DNA of 64,000 nucleotides from Persicaria tinctoria (taxonomy: Eukaryota > Streptophyta > Magnoliopsida > Caryophyllales > Polygonaceae): the NCBI GenBank assembly GCA_037127255.1, contig JBANSL010000002.1:96626519-96690518 (forward strand), read 5' to 3'. The position numbers and the translations under genes were made by a program. How positions within the stretch are numbered: position 1 is the first letter of the stretch; each line of letters starts with the position of its first letter. The notes under the pieces were generated by a model, which was given only the letters and a program-made list of their open reading frames with translations, made no database searches and was not told where the DNA came from. Below, piece after piece: positions 24,401 through 35,668 of this stretch.

Positions 24401-27200
24401 GTAGGCCCATCGGTCATCAAAGCTGTTAAGAGCTTCTTTTTTTCAGGTAAACTTCTCAAACAAACCAACCATACGTTCATTGCGTTGATTCCTAAAATTG
24501 ATGACCCTGCATGTATTAATCATTTCCGCCCAATTAGTCTTTGTTCGACCGTTTACAAAATTATTGCAAAAATTCTTACGGCAAGACTAGCCCCATTACT
24601 TACAAAATTCATTCACCCTTTACAAGGGGCCTTCACAAAAGGACGTTCCATTCACGATAATGTTCTCATTGCTCATGAAATTTTCCATTCCTTTAAAGCA
24701 AAAAAGGGTAAGGTTGGGTGGGTAGCCCTTAAGCTTGATATGGAAAAGGCTTACGACCAAATTGAATGGTCATATCTAAAGGCCGTTTTACAGAAGCTAG
24801 GCTTTCAGAGTAAGTTTGTCAACTGGATTATGGAATGTGTCTCCACAGTCTCCTATTCAATCTTGATTAATGATGCTCCGACACAACAATTCTTCCCCGG
24901 AAGGGGTCTTCGTCAAGGGGACCCTCTCTCCCCGTTACTATTTATTATTGCCTCAGAGTTTCTTGCCCAGACACTGCAACATGAAGCTACTAGGAATACT
25001 GACATTGGTTTTCCTATCACTAAAAATGGACCTACTATCCCATTTCTCGCCTTTGCCGATGACATGATGATCTTCACTAAAGCTTCCGCTTCTGCCTGCC
25101 AAACGGTTACATCCATTCTAAATAACTACTGTAGGCTTTCTGGCCAGAAAATTAATTACCATAAGTCCTCCTTCCAGGTTTCAAATAACACCACTACTGC
25201 TTCAAAAGCAACTATTACATCACATTTAGGTATTACATGCTCAACTGTGTTGGAAAAATATTTGGGCTGTCCGATTATTAATGACAGAGTCAATAAGGAC
25301 ACATTTGCGGATGTCGTTATTAAGACTAAACATCAACTCACCCGGTGGAAGGCTTCTTCTCTGTCGGCTGAAGGTCGCAAGGTCCTTATCAAGGCAAACC
25401 TAAGTGCTCAACCCATTTTCTTAATGCAATCTTTTATGCTGCCTTCTTCTATTCTTACTGAATTAGATAAAGTCTATAGACGATTCTTTTGGAATAAGGA
25501 AGAGCGGTATACTCCGCTTATCAGTTGGGATAAAATTTGCTCCGACACGTTAAACGGTGGTTTGGGCATTTACAAAGCAGAAACAATGAACATAGCTCTA
25601 CAACTCAAACTTTTATGGAAAATACTTGCAGAACCCACTAATCCCTGGGTACAGGTTATCCAAGCTAAATATCTTAAAAATGTGTCGATTAGGACTTACG
25701 AGAAGAAAGGTGTGTCTTCTTGGCAGTGGTCCAAGCTAATACAACTACGTCCTTTGTTTGAAAAGGGACTTCGATGGAGTGTCGGCAATGGCGATGACAT
25801 CCTTTTTTGGTCCGATCATTGGGCATTCGAGGATGGACTTATCTCTCGCTCTGACACCCTTTTGACTGCTGAACAGCTGTCTTGCAAGGTTAGTAGGTTT
25901 ATTACTAGCAATAAATCTTGGAATCTCTCTCTCTTACATTCTGATCTGACAGGACTATTACCCACACATATTATCACACATATCAGTACATTACCTCTAA
26001 CTATTACCAATCTTTCGGACCGACTATACTGGGGCCCGAACCCTTCAGGATGGTTTACCACCAAATCTGCGGTTTCTTTGGTGCCTAATGGTGCTCAAAA
26101 TACCCAATTCCAGTGCCAGTGGATTTGGAATTTAAACATTCCGCCTAAGTTAAAGCACTTCATATGGAAAATTGCTACTGACTCTCTACCATCTAAAGGA
26201 CGCCTCCAAAGGTCCCATGTTAGTGTCCCTATGCATTGTGTTTTATGTGATTGCACGTATGAGTCGACTCAGCATCTACTATTTGATTGCCCTATGACCA
26301 AGCGGGTTCTCAGGGCTATCAACTGTACAATACCCAATGGAGGCCTAGCCAATTTTGATGACCATCGTCACAATCATGTGTTACAGTACCTCTTCTCTGC
26401 AACTAACAAATCAACCCTGACCGATCTTTTTTATTGTTGGTGGGCTATTTGGTTCTATCGGAATAAATTGGTCTTTGGTTCAGCCACTACAGTTACACTA
26501 CCTCAGATTCAGATTCAATTCCTTTCTACCAAGCAAAGTTGGACTGAGGCTTCTCGCCTCGATCTCGCTTCTGACAACTTTCTCCCTACGAGGGCCCATC
26601 CGGCAACCACCATCGGCTCGTGTAAACGCCGAGTTCAGAGCCATGATATCAAACACCATTGGCATAGACCACCACCATTAGCTGTGAAACTTAACTTTGA
26701 TGGCTCATATCGGCAATCTGGCGACGATGCTTTCGGATTTATTATTAGAAACTCTAATGCTTCTGTGATTTCGGTTGGCTCAGGCCGTTGTAACACCACT
26801 TCTTCCCTCTACGCGGAGGCACTTGCGCTACGGAATGGGGTTCTTCGGGCTAAGGAGTTGGGTATCGCTAACCTGCTTATCGAGGGTGACAACCTGCTTG
26901 TGGTTAACTCCCTTTTGGGAGATTATCGATGCCCTTGGAGTATTGAACTGCTACAATCAGACACTAGGTCCCTTTTTATGTTTTTTAATTCTGTTTCTAT
27001 TCGTCATATTTTCAGGGAGTCAAATGTTGTCGCTGATCGGGTTGCGCACCTGGCGTACGACATCCCTGCCGACGAGGATTTGCTGGCTGATCAAGAACTT
27101 CGTGTTCTCGTCCGTAAGGACGCTCTAGGATATAGTTATTTTCGCAAACAAGAATTGTATCCTAATTCCTTTCCTTGTATTCAAAAAAAAAAAAAAAAAA
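21436..27200 (+). mobile_element. Near-complete L1-type LINE with RNase H (5.77 kb)
   Basis: AATGGAGGTTTATGT is found exactly at 21421-21435 and 27201-27215, bracketing the element. It ends in an A-run (27183-27200). The first 1.5 kb (21436-22971) is GC-richer, with overlapping open frames but no CCHC knuckle or RNA-recognition domain, so ORF1 is absent or unrecognisable. ORF2 (22972 onward) encodes endonuclease, reverse transcriptase, zf-RVT region and an RNase H domain, as in the plant L1 group with RNase H. The duplication is perfect and damage is light, so the insertion is fairly young. Confidence 0.95.
22972..27182 (+). pseudogene. LINE ORF2: AP endonuclease - reverse transcriptase - RNase H, disabled
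   Basis: The ATG at 22972 opens M-N-I-C-T-W-N-C-C-G-L-R-K, the usual start of a plant L1 endonuclease. An in-frame TGA at 23011-23013 interrupts it. A frameshift near 23385-23394 precedes the G-D-L-N-D-I motif; S-D-H-C-P-I follows. A second TGA (23846-23848) stands where related proteins have tryptophan (K-K-W-x-K-x-x-F-G-N-I). From 23849 the frame is open past the element's end. Reverse transcriptase motifs include S-P-G-P-D-G-M, L-R-Q-G-D-P-L-S-P and the catalytic F-A-D-D at about 25052-25063. The zf-RVT region follows, then RNase H with N-F-D-G-S, Y-A-E-A-L-A-L, I-E-G-D-N and V-A-D-R-V-A-H. No stop precedes the poly(A), so the frame reads into the flank to 27242. Both stops fit TGG-to-TGA change. 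Confidence 0.93.
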
Positions 27201-27215
27201 AATGGAGGTTTATGT

Positions 27216-27640
27216 TCTTACAAATTAAGCCCATTTTTCTGTGAGAATAATTATTCTTTCAAAAACAGGTTGACAGAAGGTTCGGTTTAAAATACATGGT
27301 TTGGACCTAATTGGGTGGTCTAGTGGTGTAAGGATTATGGAAAATAACTAGCCGAGTATTTACTGTTCATATTTAGTTCGTTTAGAAATGAAAATGTGCT
27401 CATACTCGGTTCGTTTAAATAAACAAGATCGAGTCGAGCTTTTTCGAGCAATAAACATTTCTATTTGCTCATAACATAGTAATTTAAATGAAGTTTTAGA
27501 AATTTCACAAAATTCGAGCTATTCGAGCTTAAATCGAATAGCTCATTTAGAAAATGTGTTCATACGCGAGATGACCCCCGTCCCGCGCCCAACCTTACCT
27601 TTCACTAGGATGAAAAACCCAAGTCTTACGCCTCAGTCGG
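27216..27640. repeat. CTCG-rich repeat, hAT-like family member (partial)
   Basis: The section 27330-27560 carries GCTCAT/GAGTCGAGCT words and matches the reverse complement of the repeat in the LBD16-like intron (51746-52060), including the CATAACATAGTA-type core. Boundaries are not clear. Confidence 0.55.
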
Positions 27641-27735
27641 GGTGGCCTAGTGGTATGGAGCAAGGAGGGTGATAAGGAGGTCCCGGGTTCAATTCCTGCC
27701 TCCGCTCCTTTCCTTGAGTGAAAATCTACTCAAAA
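27636..27735 (+). mobile_element. tRNA-derived SINE-like copy
   Basis: GGGGTGGCCTAGTGGTATGG (A box) and GTCCCGGGTTCAATTCC (B box) are followed by a TTTCCTTGAGTGAAAAT block. The copy at 61438-61570 (minus) shares all three. Confidence 0.7.
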
Positions 27736-27836
27736 TAATCCGAAGTATCAACTATTAACAAAAAATAATATGAACTTTGAAATTGACTAACTCGTGTACA
27801 AACTATAGCAATATTAACCGAAAACTAGGCCTGATA

Positions 27837-28885
27837 TACGAACCTATGAGCTCGAGTACTTGATGTTCAGGCTCGACTCGTTTATAAACGAGCCTAGCTC
27901 GAGCTCGATCTCAATTTCTATTTGAGTATATACATGTGCTCAAGCTCGGCAGCGTGTAGAACTCGAGCTTGGCTCGAGTTCGATAAGCTTGATTGGGCTC
28001 GTTACGAGCTCGAACTCGAGCTCAATGAGCTCTTTAGGGCTTGAATTAATTCATCAATAAACGAAACCCAATTGGAATTAAAATTAAAGTGAGCAAACAA
28101 ACAGAAAAGTGAGCAACTTTAAAGTTCAAACATACAACTTACAAACATACATCAACATTCCAGGAAAGTGAAATTAACACAGCAACAACATAAGATTGAG
28201 AGATGAAATTAACGCAGTAGCAAACATACAACTTACAAACAACAACATTAAAGTTCAACAAAAAAATCAAGCAGCAGCAACAATCCAGCAGCAACATCGT
28301 CATCAATCCATCAGCAACAATATTCCAGCAGATCTGATAGTCTGAGATGAGACTCTGAGAGAGTCAAGAGAAAATATGAGACGAGACTCTGAGACTCTGA
28401 GAGGGTCGAGAGAAGATCTGAGATAAGACGTCGAGAAAGCACCGAGCAGGTCGAGACGAGAGCAGATCTGAGAGAGAATCGAGAGAGCACTGAGCAGGCC
28501 GGGACTTCGAGAGTAGATTTGAGACGAGGGTCGACAATGGAGGGCCAAACGAGAGAAGATATGAGGCTGAGGGACATTGAAGGGACGAGACTCCGAGAGC
28601 AGATCAATGGAGACGGTGACAAGAAATGGAAGATGCGGCGACAAATCTGACAATGGAGGCGGCGACAATGACTGATAGCAAAACAGACCGAGAGAGAAGA
28701 GCAGAGCGAGAGAGCTAGATCTGAGAGAGAAAAGGGCGAGTCGACGAGAGCGAACGGCTGAACATAGAATGAGAGATGAGAGAGACGGGGCGGCTATGTA
28801 AAGCAAAACCCTAGGCTAAATTATATATATACGAGCCGGCGAGCTACTCGAGCTCAGGAATAGGCTCGAACTCGACTCATATTGA
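27837..28885. repeat. CTCGAGCTCG-rich element with non-coding interior
   Basis: Word-rich arms at 27837-28030 and 28830-28885 enclose a stretch whose only regularity is repeated GACTCTGAGA and GAGATCTGAGA words (28330-28480). The 167-codon minus-strand frame here is serine/leucine repetition and is not accepted as a gene. Confidence 0.55.
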
Positions 28886-29672
28886 ATACATTTTTATCTT
28901 CCTTTTGATTTTACGAAACTCACTTTGTGCTCAATTCACAACAAGAACGTCCATTGTCATCCCAATTCGACAAAGGTAATTTTTTAGGGTTTTCGAATTT
29001 TGATGAAATTGGGGGTAAATTGTAATCGAAATCAATCAATAGAGATTCCATCACGCTAGAAATTGAATTTCCGACCATTTTGGTGTTGAGGACATGTGAT
29101 TTGGAGTTGAATCGGCAAAACCGCCATGGGAGACTGATTGCTTGCACAGACCAAGTCCGAGGAAGGGGACGGAGTTGAGTCTTGTCGCCACCAGACTCGC
29201 TCCACCACATTGAATCCGATGTAAGCAACTGTTGTTTGGTCGACGACCTCTTCACTGTGTGTACTCCCCCTGCCGCCGGTGAACCACCGTGAGGAAGAAG
29301 AAGAAATCTCTGTGCGTTTGTAAATTGTTCACCAAAATCGTGTTTGTAAATTAATTTACAATGATCTACCTAACTTTCTTGTTTATTTTATTTTGAGTCG
29401 AAAAATATTTTCGGTGATCGGAATTTGAAGTCGTATTGTTTTCGGTTAATATTGGTATAGTTTGTATATGTTTTAGTGAATTTTAAGGTCCGTATTTTTT
29501 TTTAAAAAATTGATACTTCGTATTTTTTTGACTAATTTTTAAAAAAAAAAAAAAAAACTCAAGTCTTACATTAGTTCCTACTTACCGTTGGATGGACGGA
29601 ATTCAATTTCCCTGGTCTAAGATTTACCCTAAAAACTAAAAAGTGGGTTATCTTGATCTCGAAAATAAAATA
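28886..29672. other. Intergenic, origin unknown
   Basis: The segment 28920-29300 is less AT-rich, with a splice-donor-like AAAGGTAATTTT at 28974 and open frames on the minus strand, so it may be a gene relic. No family is recognisable. The remainder is AT-rich. Confidence 0.3.
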
Positions 29673-29681
29673 AAAAATAAA

Positions 29682-29815
29682 CGAAAATTTCGCGTGGTAG
29701 CCCTGAGGTAAGGCGTATTTCACGTGGTGTACCAAAGTTTGTCATATTTCGCGTGTTACCCTCGAAGTTTTTAAAATTTTCGCCGCGTGCCCCTCCGTTA
29801 ATTCTTTAACCATTG
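29682..29815 (+). repeat. Left terminal inverted repeat of the 12.2-kb MULE
   Basis: Pairs with 41745-41877. Blocks in common include CTGAGGTAAG, CGTGGTGTACC(A/G)AAGTTT and CG(C/G)CGTGCCCCTC. Small indels and substitutions separate the two arms. Confidence 0.85.
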
Positions 29816-29854
29816 ACGTTATTTTTTTTCAAGGAATACACGTTTCTTTCTACA

Positions 29855-30030
29855 GATGGCGAAGGCGATTCACGATAGAGAAGTGAGGAGGGCGGAGATC
29901 GGCGATTCTTGAAGATCTGACGCTGGTGGAGCCGATTGCGACGCCGGTGGTGCACGACCTCGACGAAATCAAAGGCGAATGTCGAGCTTGACATAGGTGG
30001 CTATGAGCCGTACGGGGTTGCTAGTAAGTG
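29855..30030 (+). pseudogene. Unidentified captured exon-like fragment
   Basis: Just inside the left TIR is a GC-rich stretch that is open in pieces (M-A-K-A-I-H-D-R-E-V-R-R-A-E-I-G-D, then in another frame T-L-V-E-P-I-A-T-P-V-V-H-D-L-D-E-I). It ends at a donor-like GCTAGTAAGTG. The composition and broken frame suggest a captured coding exon. I do not recognise the parent. Confidence 0.35.
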
Positions 30031-31221
30031 AAATTCTAGGGTTCTGGTATTCATATTTCTTTGATTTTCTATGTATGAAGCCTAATTTAGGGATTTATAG
30101 ATAGAAATTGTTGATTTTGGGGTTTTGATTATTTGTGGGTGTAATTTATGAATTTTGATTTTGGGATTTAAAGATTGCGTATTAGGGATTGGCATTATTC
30201 CCATTTGAATTGATTTGTATGCTTATAGTTGAGAGGAATGAGTTACTGTCTCGTGAGGTATTTGATATATAAGAAAGATATATAGGCCTTCGGTACATAC
30301 TGAACTGCTGTTTCATGAGGACTGATCCATTATGAACTAATTAAGTTACTATCTTGTGATTGCACTTCCGTTTTGATGTGTGATTGAACATTCAATTCGA
30401 TTTTTGAGGCCTGAGCTGCTTGGGTTTTGTGTGCTAGGATGGAGTGCTGGATTCTTATTTGGGGGTTTATACTCTAATTTCTTTCTTGGATTACAATTTC
30501 CATTGGAATTTGTACTGCTTTTTCCCTCTTTTGATTGCAGTTCTAGTTTGTGCACTCATTGAATAAGTTTTATTTATTTATTTTTGTGCCCTGGAAGAGT
30601 CAACTAGTCAAGTGCATCTTGGAAGCTTCCAAATTTGAATGGAGATATGACTATCCTTCTAATACGGGGTTCATAATCTCATTTCAAGGAAAACTCTTGT
30701 AATTCTATCCATTGCTTTCTAACTCAGCTTTCTAGTAGGCTCAGATGGAAAAGATGATAGTTTGAATAGAAGATAAATGAGAACATTAATAGGTGATATA
30801 CAAGGATTTAGTTACTTAGAAAATAAGTTTGTAAGCAGCACCTATTTTAGAGTCAAGGTATGTATAACTCTTTTATTTATCTTCACAGGTGTTGATCTAA
30901 GGTCTACCAAAGTCTGTGAACTTAGACTGCTTAATTTTAAGGCAAAATGGTCTTCATGATTTTGGGATATTTGATTCAATAAAGTTTTAATTAGATAACA
31001 ATAGAAATCTACTCTGTTGAAAGAGAAAAATAAAGGATCGGATAATCTTGCTCTCCAAGAGACAACATGTGGCTCACTGGATATTCTCTTGATAAAAGTC
31101 TTCAATGATGGATTATGTTGCAATAGCTAACATGGATTTTATTTAGCGTTTTTAGCAATCTGATTCAAGTTTATGCTTTGCCTAGCCTCATCACTTTGCC
31201 AATGTAAATATTTATGTTTTA

Positions 31222-31295
31222 GGCCTATTAGCTCAAATGGTAGAGCAATGTGGTTCAATACACATAAGATGTGGGTTCGAATCCCATATAGGCTA
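31222..31295 (+). ncRNA. tRNA-like sequence A (74 nt)
   Basis: The acceptor GGCCTAT pairs with ATAGGCT. The D arm is GCTC-AAATGGTA-GAGC, the anticodon stem ATGTG/CACAT, and the T arm GTGGG-TTCGAAT-CCCAT. The anticodon loop has 8 nt instead of 7, so it is not a standard tRNA. An 8-T run (31300-31307) follows five bases on, as for a Pol III terminator. A and B boxes are intact. Confidence 0.55.
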
Positions 31296-31782
31296 CGAGT
31301 TTTTTTATTGTCAATTAGTACAATGAAAAAGTAATGCATTTGAGTAACAATGAAGGTGCAAATGAGAAGTTTCATTCTTAGAAGTAGCTATCAAATTAGG
31401 TTTCTTAAAAGTAGCTGAAATTCACAGTGTTTGCTTTAGAGCTTTTATATTAGCACCCATGAAAATAGATGCTTTATCGTCAAATATGGTTATACACCAT
31501 CTTTTCTTCCTATTCACTTGTCTTTTCTTGTTGTAGCTAATGATATTGATTGTGGAGCTTAAGATACATGAAAGACCCTATGCAGTTTGGAAACTTAAAC
31601 CCTCCACCCGTTCTTGTTGTACCTAATGATAAGTTGAAGCCTGAAGGTGCTGAAATTTTGAGTAATGTTCACCAAAAAATCAGTTGGTAAAATTTTGTGG
31701 AAGTGTTGAAACATAGTTTAGGTGTTGAATTGAAAATTGATTATTCGAGAAAGATAATAACTCAATATATAAATATATCGAT

Positions 31783-31852
31783 AGTCTGTGTGGGATTCGA
31801 ACCCACATTTTTGTGTCGAAGCACACTGCTCTACCAATTGAGCCAATAGGCC
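31783..31852 (-). ncRNA. tRNA-like sequence B (70 nt)
   Basis: On the minus strand the same cloverleaf is seen: GGCCTAT acceptor with mismatches against ACAGACT, GCTC-AATTGGTA-GAGC D arm, and a perfect GTGGG-TTCGAAT-CCCAC T arm. The anticodon arm is short (6-nt loop). It is more decayed than copies A and C and has no T-run. Confidence 0.45.
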
Positions 31853-32619
31853 AAAAAATTGAAATACAACCATAAGAATGCACTACAAGTACCATTTATA
31901 TTGAGATCTCACAAAGGCAACAATGCAACCTCCACTATGTGCTTGTCTCTCTCAGAAGAAAATTGTATAGGGTTTGTACCAATGCACTAAGAGGATTAGA
32001 AAATACTAATTGATCTATGTTCTTGCACAATCCAATAACAAACTAATTAACCAATGGTTCCACAACATGAAATAGACTTCCTGCATTAAGCAAACAAATT
32101 CATCTCTATTGATTTGTATTTATCTCACTTGTCCAAGTTAAGAGGCTAACTGTGGTTAGCAGTGGTAAGCACAAGGGCATAAATAGGGACGTCTGTATAG
32201 CAAGAAAGTCAGTTGGATGAATAGGCAAGTTGATCACTCTCATTTCTCCCTCTTTCTCTCTGTTTTCCCTTGTTCTTGTTCACGTCTTTGTTCAGATCTG
32301 GTAGTTTCACTAAGCCTGAGCACTTCCAAATTATCTTATTATCCAACAATCTCAACCTAATAATCCTTTGAGGTTCAATCAACAAGTTGAAACCCATATT
32401 TCATCTAAAAAAAGATAGCTTTGGAATCCAACCTGAAACCTCAATCGAAATCCAACAGGTGAACCTCAATTTAAAACCTGCAGTCCATTCCCAAATCAAA
32501 TTAGAGAAGAAGAATGCAATCCAACCCCAATTCGATGATGCTCTAACTACAATTCAACCTAAACCCCCCAATTCGAAGGAGAAAAACCCTAAATCCCCCA
32601 AACCAATTGAGCAAGTAAG

Positions 32620-32793
32620 AAAACTTACCTCCACCGGCGTCACCACGGTCTGCTCCATCTCGACGACCTCCTCTCGCCGGCGAAAAACACCACCAACCGG
32701 AATCGAACGCTCCAACCAGCGCGCTCCCACCATCTCGTAAAGTCTTGCTTTCGTCCCTCCCGTGAACCACGAACCTCTCAATTCATCGGTCAT
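32620..32793 (-). pseudogene. Captured exon-like fragment with splice donor
   Basis: On the minus strand an open frame contains M-E-Q-T-V-V-T-P-V-E and reaches GAG|GTAAGT at about 32624, an excellent donor. GC content is well above the surroundings. The parent is unknown; it may be a first exon picked up by the MULE. Confidence 0.35.
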
Positions 32794-32954
32794 TTGTTTT
32801 AGAGGAAATGGTTGTGATTAGACCAAAAAATGGGCCTAATTGCACAAATAGACCACAGGCTAAAAAATTGGCTCAAAATAACCTCTCTACCCCCAAGCAA
32901 ATATAACAACCGGTTTTTTGGAACTATTCATTACCGGTTGTAGGAGGTGACCTG

Positions 32955-33212
32955 GGAAGAGAAAAGCGGACAGAGGAAGAAGAAGGCGCGGATGCCGGCG
33001 GCGACGGGGGCGGCGGAAGCTCTGAACGGCGGCGAAGGTTTCGGTCCTGGCGGCGGCGGAGGACAACAACACTTAGAACGACGAATCAATCTCGTTCCAG
33101 ATCGACTCCCGACTAACGACAGGGAGGTGCGAAAAGCGGACAGAGGAAGAAGAAGGTGCGGATGTCGGCGGCGACGGGGGCGGCGGAAGCTCTGGACGGC
33201 GGCGAAGGCGGT
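32955..33212. repeat. Direct repeat pair of about 83 bp
   Basis: 32955-33040 and 33129-33212 share GAAAAGCGGACAGAGGAAGA and the following GGCGGCGACGGGGGCGGCGG run with a few substitutions. Two reads of one GC-rich captured piece, or a local duplication. Confidence 0.75.
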
Positions 33213-33359
33213 GGGTGTGGGGGATGAGGATGTGGTGCTCGCCCGTTCTCTCTGCGCTCTCAGCTCTCTCTCTGCGCTCTCAGGTACTCTCTCTTCTCCC
33301 CTTCCTCTCTTTCTTTGCCTCATCTATGGCTAGTTGGAATCTAGAGGAAAGTACAATCT

Positions 33360-33830
33360 GTCGCTGCCTCTTTCCGATTCAATTTCTATTCGATTTGCTG
33401 TTCGATTTCTGATTTCGTTTGATTCAAGTTCGATTTGTTGTTCGATTTCTGGTGCTTGATGTTTTTGATTTCTAGTGATTGCGATTTGTTGAATCTGTTC
33501 GGGTGTTGAATCTGTTCAAGTGCTGTTCGATTTGCTGTTCGAGTGTTGAATCTGTTCGAGTGCTGTTCGATTTCTGGTGCTTGTTGTTCGATTTAGGGCT
33601 GCTATCGTAGGGCAGCTGTTCGATTTCTATTGCTGTTCGAATTTGTGATTGCTAGGGAGGTTATTGTTGCTTCATTCGAATATGATTTTTTGCTGTCTGA
33701 TTTTTTTATTGCTATCGAATTTGATTTTAGGGCTTCCAAACCAATCTGATTTTTTATTGCTATCGAGTCTGTTGCTGTCAGATTTTTTTATTGCTATCGA
33801 ATCTGAATTTTCGAGTGACCTTTCTTACTA
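33360..33830 (+). repeat. TTCGATTT-rich degenerate repeat
   Basis: GTTCGATTTCTG, TGCTGTTCGA and GAATCTGTTCGA words recur irregularly for about 450 bp, upstream of the captured ALDH exons. It looks like an expanded intron or 5' UTR segment. Confidence 0.65.
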
Positions 33831-33883
33831 GTTTTTTCATGTGTAGATGAATTTCTAGGAGCTCCTAAATAGTAGATTGAATG

Positions 33884-34211
33884 TTTGCTGCTGTTGGCAC
33901 TGCTGGTCAGCGATGCACAACTTGCCGTAGACTGGTATGTTGATTCTTGATGAAAAAGAACGTTGTTCTTCTTGTGAGTCTTTTCCTTGAATATGAGTTG
34001 AATATCACACTTCTGACATAATATTTGTCCTTGTCTTGCGATGAAGCTCCTCCATGAGAGCATATACCAGAAAGTGCTTGATCAACTACTTACTACTTAC
34101 AAGCAAGTGAAAATAGGAGATCCGTTGGAGAATGGCACCTTGCTTGGCCCATTACATACCAAATCTTCAGTGGAGAACTTCGTAAAGGGTATTGAGCGAA
34201 TCAAGTCTCAG
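33884..34211 (+). pseudogene. ALDH7B: Captured ALDH7B (antiquitin-type aldehyde dehydrogenase) fragment, two exons
   Basis: Exon 33884-33934 encodes F-A-A-V-G-T-A-G-Q-R-C-T-T-C-R-R-L, the block around the catalytic cysteine. After a 112-bp intron (GT 33935, AG 34045-34046), exon 34047-34211 encodes 55 residues, including L-L-H-E-S-I-Y, V-K-I-G-D-P-L and G-T-L-L-G-P-L-H-T, ending K-S-Q before GTATGA. Both exons are fully open and the intron is retained, so capture was from genomic DNA and not from mRNA. Active ALDH7B enzymes oxidise stress aldehydes and have about 508 residues; only about 72 are here, so there is no enzyme. Lying inside the 12.2-kb MULE, it is a captured fragment and not a remnant of a resident gene. 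Confidence 0.9.
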
Positions 34212-34624
34212 GTATGACCTCTCCATCTAATTTTAGCTTCGACTCTAGATTTTGACTTCAAATAAGGGCAGTGCTCTCCCATCATATAACTTATATTTCA
34301 TAATGTAGCTTGTGAGTGGTGTGCTTACTAATTTTCTTGCAATAATTTATATTGAATGAAGCAAGTTATCCGTCTTTTGACTTGTTTTCTACTTTTCATA
34401 ATTCAAATGACATGTGAAAGCATGTTTTATACTTTTCATAATTCAAGTTATCCGTCTTTTGACTTGTTTTCTACCTTACTTGGTAAATTAGCTTTCTGGT
34501 TGGATACTCATGCATTTGATTTTGATGGTTGGGGTAGAGAACCACTTTTTATTCTGTTGGGTTTCTTGAGATATCATTATAAGAGTGTTCGGTGAACATC
34601 TTTTTACTGAGTTCGAAGTAAAAT

Positions 34625-34695
34625 AGCCTATTAGCTCAATTGGTAGAGCGTTGTGTTTGCACACAAAGATGTGAGTTCGACTCTCACATAGGCTA
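34625..34695 (+). ncRNA. tRNA-like sequence C (71 nt)
   Basis: AGCCTAT pairs perfectly with ATAGGCT. The D arm is GCTC-AATTGGTA-GAGC, the T arm is GTGAG-TTCGACT-CTCAC (perfect), and the anticodon stem is TTGTG/CACAA with a 6-nt loop TTTGCA. A normal loop has 7 nt, so a decoding role is doubtful. The best-paired of the four copies. Confidence 0.55.
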
Positions 34696-34739
34696 ATACG
34701 GAGTATGCGTTCATATCTCTATGGATTTATACGATTGAA

Positions 34740-35560
34740 CATGGTAGGAAATATATACACTAATGGCATGACAAATTTATGAATCTGGTACGACAAATTT
34801 ATGAATTATGAATATCTCTGAACATATAAAATTATGACCTTGGTAGGAAATATATAGACTAGTGGTAGGACAAATTTGTAAACCTGGTAGGATAAATATA
34901 CGATATTGGTATGATAAAAATGTAATCACCGAAATTCCTACGTGTATAACTTGACACTAATGGTATGATAGATGTACACGAATGGTAAGATATATTTGTA
35001 CTATTGGCAAAGAAGTAGAATTAATATTGACCAATCCACAAATCCCAGACTAGTAATCATTGAGGCGTGAATTGACCATAATCTCAATTTCAATTACCAA
35101 TCCATAAATCCCAATCTCAATCCAATTTCTATCAATCAAAATTCATGAATCCAATCCAATTCAATGCTAGAACGACTGAATTAGAGCCTCTACCCTTGGA
35201 TATAATATTACTTAGGTTTCCTTAATCTTCTGTTGTACACTAGAAACCCTCTACCCTTGGTTATTTTTCTGAAAAACGTGGAACATAATTTTCTACGGTT
35301 TCTAGCTTGATTTTCCTTGAAAGCTATTTAAATTGGTATGATAGATGAACAAAAATGGTAGGATAGATGAAAACTAATGGTAGGAGAAAACAACGATATC
35401 GGTAGGATCAGAATGGTAGGATTGATGGAAACTAATGGTAGAAAAAAACAACGATATTGGTACTAGGATCATAATGGAAACCCAGTAATTCCTGTATAAC
35501 TTGACACTAGTGGTTGGATAGATTCACACTGATGGTACGATATATTTATACTATTGGAAA
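34740..35560 (+). repeat. 22-bp-period TGGTAGGAT array, left block
   Basis: Degenerate units begin (T/C)GGTAGGAT or TGGTA(T/A/C)GA and repeat at exactly 22 bp in strings of two to four. The strings are separated by unrelated spacers of roughly 40-250 bp. Strings are visible at about 34743-34805, 34832-34915, 34965-35010, 35337-35402, 35414-35460 and 35512-35555. Positions 1-9 are conserved; the rest is AT-rich with a TATAC/ACTAT tendency. Confidence 0.75.
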
Positions 35561-35668
35561 ATTGTAAATGCATAATTGACTTTACCACAACACAATATAT
35601 CGAAGACTTATGAACACACACACACTCCGTATTAGCCTATGTGAGAGTCGAACTCACATCTCTGTGTG

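Noticed and set aside
23035..27244. Resident host gene for the reverse-transcriptase frame
   Set aside because: The 15-bp duplication and poly(A) bound it as a LINE.
28303..28806. 167-codon serine/leucine-rich minus-strand frame
   Set aside because: It comes from GACTCTGAGA-type repetition inside a CTCG-rich element; no domain, no splice context.
32931..33333. Opposed frames of about 130 codons rich in R, G and P
   Set aside because: They lie on the duplicated GC-rich segment and are mirror frames of it.
31222..34695. Functional nuclear tRNA genes
   Set aside because: The cloverleaves are good but the anticodon loops have 6 or 8 nt, so they are reported as tRNA-like.
34740..35560. CRISPR-like repeat/spacer arrangement
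   Set aside because: Units are degenerate, adjacent without unique spacers within strings, and the genome is a plant; no cas genes.
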